Source: Apostichopus leukothele
Taxonomy: Eukaryota; Echinodermata; Holothuroidea; Aspidochirotida; Stichopodidae
Direction of reading: 5' to 3'
Assembly (NCBI GenBank): GCA_010014835.2
Contig: JAAAKB020000021.1
Location: forward strand, 2,128,222-2,167,102
Length of the DNA: 38,881 nucleotides
Part shown: piece after piece, positions 30,994 to 38,881 of the stretch
Numbering within the stretch: the stretch's first letter is position 1
Layout: each line of letters begins with the position of its first letter
Position numbers and translations under genes: made by a program
The notes under the pieces: model-generated
What the model saw: only the letters and a program-made list of their open reading frames with translations
What the model was told of the DNA's origin: nothing
Databases searched by the model: none

Positions 30994-33501
30994 AAGTCAT
31001 CACAAAAGAGTTATGCAATCAGGTTTGTGTTGATTTTGTAACACATATTACTTAACAGATAGAGTGCAATAAGCCATTTATATTTGGCACTAGTAGCTTT
31101 CTGTAAGAGACTGACATGGAACAGTCTGAGCTGAGATATTAAAAAAAAAAAAAATCAAAAAATAAATCCAGAAAACATTATATTGTAAGAAAAGGCCATG
31201 ACATCGTTGGGTTACATCACTCCATTGACGGTTAAGCTCATATGCATCACCATAGCAACTTTCTGAATATATCGAAAGTATTGCACAATTTTTTTGAAGA
31301 GAAGGTAGTTTTGGAAGGAAATGTTTTCAAACAAAACATGTGGGAAGTTAACCGTGAATCCCACATAAACATCAACTGTGGTGGGATTTTGTAATTTTAA
31401 GTTCTTGCAGTTTATTTGCAGTCTTGAAACACCTCAGCAATATTTCCCCAAATTTGATTGCCAACCTCAACTGGGAATTTTATGAAAAGATATTGTTGAC
31501 CAAGTTCTGATTTTGGACAACTCGGCTGAAGGGAATTTATCATTTCTGATATATACCGTACACAGAGAAGGGATGTCATGTCAGAGTGTGACATCACAGG
31601 CAGTGTTATAGTTATAGTCACAGGCATTTTGACATCAATTTGTGCTTTACCAAAAAAGTGAATCTTATAAACATGGTTAAACTAACTTGAAGTAGGGTGA
31701 TGATTTAATTCTTTTTAAGGCTCAAGAATGGATGTACGTCTTCTGTAAGAAATATTTCTGGAAATACTTGATGTTTTGGTTCGGAGTTTGGGTTTGTTAG
31801 GGTTAACCATGTCAACGTTCATGAAGTTGGACATAGACGGCCCACAGTGCATAAGATATATAGAACGTGCTTTCTGTTTTGTTATGAAACATTCTTCGAC
31901 TGTGAGCATCATCAATTTACAGTTATTGCGAGTGTACATCAAAATGAGTGTTGTGGAATAGAAAATAGACAGGTTCTTTTCTTTCCCTCAATCCTTCATA
32001 TTTCTTCAAAAAATAACAATCCTTCAAAGGTATGTCACTTTTGTCTGGCTCTGAGTTAATAAATGAGAAATAATTATCTCAAATTATGCCAAAATTAAGC
32101 ATTCAAGCTACCTCCAAAAAACCCACCATAGTTATTCTTACAAAACTGTCCCTCTTCACAAAATGTGTTTGTGTTTTATACAGAAATCACACGATTAACG
32201 TCCAATGACAGCAATAGAAGAACACCACACACATTCGATGACCTATTCCAGTATTAATAGTTTGAAATCCCTCTCCGACTTTCCATTCAGGGATAACAAA
32301 TTCCTAGAATGCTTTTGCAATTCCACCCACAGATTCGATGTCCAGATTTCTGTTTTCTTTATCAACACTGAAACCTGAAAGGTGACCTTGATTTGAAAAT
32401 TGACAATGACAACTCCCACATGCAGTTTTCACATTTCAGAACACGGATCTCAATTCTTCGCTTTCACTTTCTACTATTTTGGTAGAAACCGAGTCACGGG
32501 AACAATTCTGCAATAAATGACTGTTCTTGTTTGCTGTTCTTGTAATCCATTCATTTCCCCTACGGTAAAAAGCCTTGCGCAACCAAGCCATTTATAGCTT
32601 AGAGCAAAAACTTGATGCAATCAGAAAAGGATGCTTATAGGAGTTTCATAGCTTCACTTTTCATATTTCCTCATCTTAGGACTCCTGTTATATGACTCAT
32701 TCATTCTCTCTCAATCTATCTTAGTACTTAGTTTTCTCCAGTACAGTATGCTACTTTTGATTGACACATAAATCGCCCAACTATTGCCCAGAGCAGATCA
32801 ATCCATCATTGTCATTTATTATTAAACAGATCAACTGGCCTGGCTGGTGAAGAAATAAGCGATCAACAGTAGATCATTCTTCAAACATCATGTGAACTTT
32901 AAAACTTTCATAACAATTATTTATCATTTGAAAAATCAACAAAATCATTGCTGATGAGGAGTGATTATACAAATTCGTCAGTAGCTTAAGAAGAGTGAGA
33001 GGGTGACCCAAAACTGCGACCCCACACGGGAAATGATTCTTCATGACTCGCAATACATTATGACAACAATAATATCATTTACACAGGCTTGTGAGTCTGA
33101 CCCAAGGAACGAGAGACCTACCCCTCAAGTAATTCTGAATTGAATGTATTCCATCTAGACCTAGGAAAAAAAGAAATTACCCAACCCACTCAATATTTTG
33201 ATGTTTGGATCTCACATTTACGACAGTTTTTACAAATTTATGTGCAATGTTATGTCTGAAAACATCCTTCTTTGACCAGAACGGATTGTTTGCGATGGAA
33301 TTCAAACTGTTATGTATGCATCAGTATTTATAGAGATACCCTACGATGTCGTAAAACGTAACTGCCCACACAACTTCGCTTCACATGATACTTTCATTTT
33401 GCTTTCTTCTGCTCCTTCCTTCACCTGACATTTTAGCATGGAGCCCATGGATTCCATTTTACCTTGAAGGAAAGTAGACAGCATTACTGCTTAATACTTA
33501 C

Positions 33502-33605
33502 CACTTCTGGCACTGGTACTTCTAGTTGAGTTCCCGATGGGGCTTTTATGGCTAGTAGTGTGTCTCCTTTAAAGCACTTACACAAATCTTCGTGAGTGAC
33601 ATACG
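33502..33605 (-). CDS. E2F4: E2F4/5 exon 4 (start of marked box)
   Basis: 104 nt, acceptor CATTAG, donor GTG|GTAAGT. It encodes [20 protein letters not shown], then [14 protein letters not shown], the E2F4/5 marked-box start. It ends in phase 0 with a good donor, so further exons are expected at lower coordinates. Confidence 0.95.
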
Positions 33606-36600
33606 CTAATGTAGAAAAAGCATCAAGTCAAAGAATATAATCATTTGTTTCTGACTTTCTCAAGTGGCTTACCGGTAGGTCTAATTTATAAGTGTGACAG
33701 AACCATTCAAAGTCGGCTAGAGTTGATAAACTGTAAAGTTTTTAGTGACCACACTTACAGTATATAAAATCTACGGGCACATATGACGGCATCGCGCAAT
33801 AATCACTTCAAAAGGAGTGGAAACAGTTGAGGAATTAACTGCTATTTTATTCTGCATCATATTTAAGCAATTCAATATCCAAACAGTGGATAACAACAAA
33901 TTTTTCCATTAGTCTGGAATTTCCATATTTTTAGCCACTTAATAAAATATACAAACTGTGCTCCAAAAACCTACTTGGTAAGTTCTACTTTGGCATTTTC
34001 CTGAATGACAACACATATCGGTTTATTCTACAGGCTTATGAAAGCATCTCAATAAAATCTAACAAGTAAGGAGTACTATGGGGCTGAAGCCAGATACACA
34101 AATCATGCCAGTTCTTCGACTGACGATGTGTCCCTGTTCCGAATGCCGAATTGTAGGAAACTGCGAGGGTCCTTTTTTTTCATTCCACAAGCAAACTAGA
34201 TGTATTCCCGATTTTCGAGGCCTGTCTACTAAGAATGCACAAACAAGAGTGGCACTTAATTTTATCAAGACTTTGGAAGGGAAGACATGTTGATGATGAT
34301 GATTATCATTTCAAAGGATATCTACTGTTCTCTTGATCATCTTGTACATTCCTGATGCTTTGATTGACTCTCTTGTGTTGTTGATCCAGTTCTGCCTCTA
34401 CTTCATCCAGGGTACTGATTTCTTGTTTCAGTATTTCTACTCTCTCGCTAGCCTCTTTGGTGTTGGTGCCTGGTCCACCACCCCTGAAGAATAAGCCAAA
34501 AAAAAACAAGAAAAAAACAGCGATTATTAACAATTATGGTAACTTTTACTTTAGAATCATATCGATCGATTTATAAGGATGTGGTGATGATCAGTCCGAT
34601 TTGATACACATTCAGAGTTTTCAAGCAATCAAACAATCCTGAGCTGATTGTAATATGTAATCACTTTTTAAGAACATGTACGTGTCTGAAACATCCATGG
34701 GGTTACCTTCAGTGTACTTAAAATGTGTAACGAGACTAATTAATGAACAGTCACTTTGCACAAACCTCAAAACAATGGTCTCTACCAGGGGTTGACTTAA
34801 TCAGAGGGCCAACGCAACTTTTTCATGGCAATTGTAGAAAATTGCTTTAGATTAACTTGAAATGACAAGGCACCACGACAACTCTTCAACTTTCAAAATG
34901 GCATCAAGTGAGAGAAAAAACACGTACAGAAATGTGAGAAAACATGAAGGGTTCGTTTGTAACAACGTTCATCTAGGTGGCTCCTGCAGCAGCTGCTGTT
35001 TTTTTTAAGGGAGTTGTCGGCAATTTTTGAGCTCTGATTGAATGTTGCGACATGAAGTTCATGTTCAAGATAAATAATCAGGCCAGTATGGCAACTTGAA
35101 AAGGGGCAAATTGTTCGTTGCCATCCCAAACAGGTGATGTTTTAAGGGCATTAAAATGGCAAGTTGTAGAGGCACTGCAGGTGGGAAATTGATGTCTGCG
35201 CTGCTGGTTATTTTGAGCCCAAGTCTCTGCCATGCTATTCTAATATATGCAATCCAAAATAGAAATTGCAGTTCTTTCAATTTGACTGTGGTAGGGTGGG
35301 GCAATCTTAATCAAAGAATCTAACAGGTTATATAACTTACTTCCATTGAATACTATTTTTTGATTTCTTTTCAATCAATCCGATTCCTTCTAAAACATTT
35401 GTAATATCGTAGATTCTCCGTTTTTGTCTCACAGCAAGTTTATCTGCAGCCTGAAAGCAAAAGAGAGGGCAATATATTTTTGTTAGAAAAGTAAGAAGAA
35501 GCGATGAAAACTTCACAAGAAATTGATTTGCAACTGATGGGCATCTGCTTGAAATTTCTTTTTCATTCTGTAGAATCTTATCACCTCAAATTGTGTGGAA
35601 AAAGAGATAAATTCTGTTCTAACTAAAACAATCATGATGGGTAATTCTCAACACAAGCCAGTGTACCATGTGAAATTGGTATGTACATAAACAACAGAAT
35701 TAACCATAGGTTGAAAAACTGGTTTTAAGAGCTACATCCCATCACCTTAATTCCATATACAGTACATGGCCTAGCCATTACATCTGGAATGGGAGTCCCT
35801 GTTGTCACCAAGGATGTTGAAATCAAATAAGCTGTTTGTTATGTGAATCTACTCAGTCAAATTAGCCAACGAACAGTCATTCACCATCAGTTTTAACCGA
35901 AAGGCCCCATGTCCTTATTTCATGTTCACATACCACCAACCACTGTGACAATTGTAACTACCAGGTTACCTATGAAACCTCATTTTCACTAATTAATTGT
36001 TTAAGTTAGGTTATCTTCACACTGCATTCAGGTGAGTGCTCGAGAAATAATATAAAATTCCTACAGTGGGTTAATACGATTAACTCAAGAAATACATGCT
36101 TGCATTGCCTCAGCCTGTCCCGGGTATATCAAGCACATTTACAACAAGCTACCACTTGTACCAAAGGAGTTTTCTCTACAGTAAGTGACTTTTCTAATCA
36201 AACTCTCAGTCTCACCTTGCTGCTAGTGCTACAGGTGGTTGTTAAACGGTACCAGGTGGCTGTGACCTAGCCTAAATACTACATACTGCTAGTACGAGCA
36301 CTACGTCTGTAGTGTAACATGATTTTAAGCAAGCCCAGTCTGAAGTGGTACACAGTATGTACTGAACACCGCCCTGTAAAGCTTTTCAAAATATGAATCA
36401 ATGTAGTATAAAGGAGCTCTATCTAATGCAAAATGCATTTGTAACTTAGATTGAGCTTGACAACGACAACTAATGGCAACTGTGTCCAAACGACGTCAAA
36501 TATGAGGAATTTAAAACGTTGCTTCACTGTGGGAACAAAGGATTTATGGTGTTTGACATATCATCACATGCACGAGGCACACCAATCAAAACAAAACCAC

Positions 36601-36779
36601 GTCACAACTTTTCTCAAGGGTTTCCAAATATAAATGATAATACTTGCATTTTTGAGATCTAAAACTCCATCCTGAGCTTCTTGTAACAGCTCGACAAATC
36701 GAGTCGTTAGTAAACCTAGGCTTTTTTCGTGTCTACTTTGAGGAGAATTCACAGTCCCTCCGGATGCGGCCAACGCCAT
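33502..36779 (-). CDS. E2F4: E2F4/5-type transcription factor, first four coding exons (residues 1-168), C-terminus not found
   Basis: Nuclear DNA-binding protein that pairs with DP proteins and with p107/p130 to control cell-cycle genes; E2F4/5 also act in multiciliated-cell differentiation. Exons: 36648-36779, 35341-35450, 34326-34483 and 33502-33605, all in phase. The start [10 protein letters not shown] has A at -3 and G at +4, and only about 15 residues precede [11 protein letters not shown]. The short N-terminus without a cyclin A-binding region marks the E2F4/5 class. DNA-binding domain about 16-81 ([20 protein letters not shown]), leucine-rich dimerisation helix about 90-125, start of the marked box 134-168 ([25 protein letters not shown]). 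The transactivation and pocket-binding C-terminus (family DLFD motif) was not recognised below 33501. The frame is open upstream to another ATG at 36893, but that extension does not resemble the family. Likely one gene for the vertebrate E2F4/E2F5 pair. Confidence 0.93.
34326..34483 (-). CDS. E2F4: E2F4/5 exon 3 (dimerisation coiled coil)
   Basis: 158 nt, acceptor TTCTTCAG. It encodes [20 protein letters not shown], then [20 protein letters not shown] and [12 protein letters not shown]. It matches the VGPGCNTREI...ELDQHKVWVQQSIRNV region of E2F4. The donor A|GTAGAT is moderate, but the split codon A|CG (Thr) leads directly into YVTHED. Confidence 0.92.
35341..35450 (-). CDS. E2F4: E2F4/5 exon 2 (DNA-binding domain core)
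   Basis: 110 nt, acceptor TTTCAG, donor AA|GTAAGT. It encodes [20 protein letters not shown], then [16 protein letters not shown] and a split Lys. Apart from Lys at the fifth position it is essentially identical to vertebrate E2F4/5, including the [13 protein letters not shown] recognition helix. Confidence 0.96.
36648..36779 (-). CDS. E2F4: E2F4/5 exon 1 (start codon)
   Basis: 44 codons, [20 protein letters not shown], then [20 protein letters not shown] and DLKN. The donor appears to be GC type (AAAAAT|GCAAGT). With phase-0 joining to the next exon this gives [13 protein letters not shown], the same length as human DLKL-AADTLAVRQ. Confidence 0.88.
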
Positions 36780-36893
36780 GCTTAGATCTGCAGAGGTCTG
36801 TGTGTAGTGTATGTGCTGTATACTGAGTGTGTGTAATATAAAGATTGCGATAAGCATGTCCATATGTAAACCGTTAATTCGAAATTCGGTCAT

Positions 36894-38881
36894 TGCACTT
36901 TGTAGAGGGCAGCAGTCTTGTCAAAGCGTCATGTTTCCATAGAGATACAGGCAGCGACAATGTTACTCTACAGAAGAGCGTACGGCACATTCTCGGCTAA
37001 CCAGCCAGCTAATAAATCATAATGTGATTAGCAGGCGAACTTTATGAACACAACAATGGATCATCTATAGTGTAATATTATTTCTTCTTTTTCATATATG
37101 TTTATGCAAAAATATGTGTATTTTCAAACAGCCGAGTCAAGTGAAGTGTTATCAAATAGTGCGTTGTAAGATCATTAACTACTAGTTCCATGAGTGGTTC
37201 CAACAGCGTCGACAGCGACATATACATCTGGTTGCAGAATGATGGGAAGAAAGGGGGGGGGGGGGCAGAAGCAGCTTTGTAAGAGAATATGCGCAAATCT
37301 ATATTACTCAATTAGGGGGCTGTCAGTCTGGACGGTGGCGAGGAGTGTAAAGAATTTAAGATTTGAATTTCCTGCCAGAAAAAATCGTGCGTACATCGTA
37401 ATTCATGTGACCAACATATGCAAAATCCTTTATACAGCCTATACATTGCTGTTAAAGACAAGTTCGGCATTGATCATTTTAATGAATCCATATGCTCAAT
37501 GTTGGTTATGGTAGTAAAATTTGATTCGTGTATATTCGAGTCCAAGACATTCCAGTCCGGCTTCATTACCATGGACCCGGCGAGTCAGATGTAGGCTACT
37601 CAGTCAGTCTTGTTAGGCTCAGTAAAGAATGTCCATCATCTCGGCGTCGGTCTCCAATCACTCGAAAGCCGTGGGCGTTCATGTAGTTCTCCAAATAACA
37701 TGCGACAAAGGGCCACTGAGACAGGTTCGAGATGACTATCGGTATATGGCAGGTGATTCAGACCAGTACTCAACCAATCATTTGTAATAATTATGAAAAA
37801 TGAAGCCTGTTTGGAACACACTACTAGGCTGCTCTGAATATTATTGGGGTGGGGCCGAGAACAGCAGAGACCCCGCTGACTGAACAGTGAAACCTGGACA
37901 GTATGGTACTTTATCTCGCAATACCAGAGTACTATCACACATGCCGTTAGTATACTGAACTTCTACTAGGAATGATGGTCTATTTAGGCCTATAAATACC
38001 GCGTACCATGGAATCATAAACCAATAAAGTAAACGGGTAAAGACAAGTGGGTGGTATGAAACGAAGGATGGTCCAAACTTGTTTGTTAAAGCCTGAGAAC
38101 ATCACTTGAAGTTTGACCCGCCACTTCTGTATGCATTCAATAGTTATACGACCAATAAACTAAAGTCTGTGCAAAATTCTACTGAAGAAAAAAACCTGTA
38201 TGGCGAAGGAAGAATTAATCCCTTCCATGTAAATACTTGGACTTTTAAGTCTACACACAATGTGTAGGGAATTATGCAAAGAATAATTGTTAAACTAATT
38301 AAACTGGTAGCCAATTGTTGTCTTGAGTTAGTGAAAGGACCACGAGAGTTTGAGAAAATTACATTGACAGAAGTAATTTCTTTTTACTATGCGAATAGCC
38401 TAACAAACCGACCTGCTCCCCCACTCAGGTACCCCCATCCATCCCTTCTCTCCCCCACCCTCTCCTCCATTTGTCAGAAGCTAGCAAACAAGATATGTTG
38501 TGCACTAGCATTGAAGGAGAAGAAGAAAAAAATCTGAAAATTTAATAATCTGCAAGGAATGAAAGAATCAGTGACCAGGAAAATGAGTAGATTACTGTTT
38601 CATTCACGTCTGTTCATTTTACATAAACTGACAATTCACCAAACCCACAGCATTGGGACAGGGACTTACTTTGTACACAATTTACTCTCTATAAGCACTC
38701 CCCACCCAAAGTTCAACCATTGAACATACAAACTTTGGTCTTAAATTTGCTTATCTGTTTTGGATGCAGTAGTCAGTAATATCAATTCCCATCACAGGAA
38801 CTAACACTTCCTCAGAACCCCCCCCCCCCTCTTTTGAAGTCTTCCCTTTTCTTCAAATTAAAGTAAATAATCCTTTATCCC
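36894..38881. other. Upstream region of E2F4/5
   Basis: Presumed E2F4/5 promoter side. No TATA box or E2F site could be assigned. It contains a G-run near 37254-37265 and C-rich tracts near 38420-38460 and 38818-38829. A GC-richer patch at 37596-37757 is open in several frames and could hold an exon. Confidence 0.5.

Larger units (their letters stand above)
27232..33501. other. Non-coding stretch between TSNAXIP1 and E2F4/5
   Basis: It contains the 50-bp minisatellite, a CTC microsatellite and A-runs. I searched both strands for the missing C-terminal parts of TSNAXIP1 and E2F4/5 and recognised neither. A 71-codon minus-strand frame at 31412-31627 (MPVTITITLPVMSHSDMTSL ... NQIWGNIAEVFQDCK) is coding-like but unassigned. 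Confidence 0.55.

Noticed and set aside
36780-36893. N-terminal extension of E2F4/5 to the ATG at 36893
   Set aside because: The extra 38 residues are hydrophobic and unlike any E2F. The ATG at 36779 has better context and gives the short N-terminus typical of E2F4/5.
36931-36946. Possible second X-box upstream of E2F4/5 (GTTTCCATAGAGATAC)
   Set aside because: Only one half-site matches; the second half departs from RGYAAC at several positions.
37254-37265. Long G-run, and similar C-runs at 2452, 14940 and 38820
   Set aside because: Simple homopolymers; too little structure to assign a function, and prone to sequencing error.
1-38881. tRNA genes, rRNA, CRISPR arrays, virus-derived elements, operon-like clusters
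   Set aside because: None seen. No convincing tRNA B box in context, no direct-repeat/spacer array, and no capsid, envelope, integrase or reverse-transcriptase coding stretch recognised.

Overview
The window is a stretch of animal nuclear genome. It is AT-rich, intron-dense, carries dispersed repeats and contains two 100-N assembly gaps (14819-14918 and 27132-27231). Single pre-duplication members of families that are paired in vertebrates (RANBP9/10, E2F4/5), together with the general texture including recurrent 'taggcct' words, suggest an invertebrate deuterostome, most likely an echinoderm. That placement is inference; no marker in the window fixes the species.

Three protein-coding genes can be reconstructed exon by exon. 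On the minus strand, 17409 down to 9248 encodes a RanBPM protein (RANBP9/10): N-terminal exon, end of the SPRY domain, LisH, CTLH, a serine-rich linker and a complete C-terminal CRA domain with stop codon. Most of the SPRY domain is not visible and probably lies in the gap at 14819-14918. On the plus strand, 19526-27096 (with a probable non-coding first exon near 17.95 kb) encodes about 450 residues of TSNAXIP1, a coiled-coil protein of sperm and cilia. Its 3' end runs into the second gap. On the minus strand, 36779 down to 33502 encodes the first 168 residues of an E2F4/5 transcription factor (DNA-binding, dimerisation and start of the marked box). Its C-terminal exons were not found.

Layout: 1-9247 is mostly non-coding downstream of RANBP9/10, with short tandem repeats and two weak exon candidates. 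9248-17409 is RANBP9/10. 17410-17957 is a compact shared promoter between divergently transcribed RANBP9/10 and TSNAXIP1, bounded by a near-consensus RFX X-box at 17952-17965. 19.5-27.1 kb is TSNAXIP1, whose introns hold two copies of a small terminal-inverted-repeat element, a triplicated exon edge with its splice donor, a decayed exon copy and a hairpin-forming inverted duplication. 27.2-33.5 kb is non-coding with a 50-bp minisatellite of about 14 copies. 33.5-36.8 kb is E2F4/5. 36.8-38.9 kb is upstream sequence with one GC-richer, coding-like patch.

The main points for follow-up are: (i) the divergent RANBP9/10-TSNAXIP1 pair, which to my knowledge is also head-to-head in human at 16q22.1 with E2F4 in the same band, so an ancient linkage is likely; (ii) the X-box at the TSNAXIP1 5' end; (iii) a probable GC-AG intron inside the E2F DNA-binding domain; and (iv) repeated small duplications of exon edges within TSNAXIP1. 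I saw no evidence of a wholly new biological system, and I recognised no virus-derived element.
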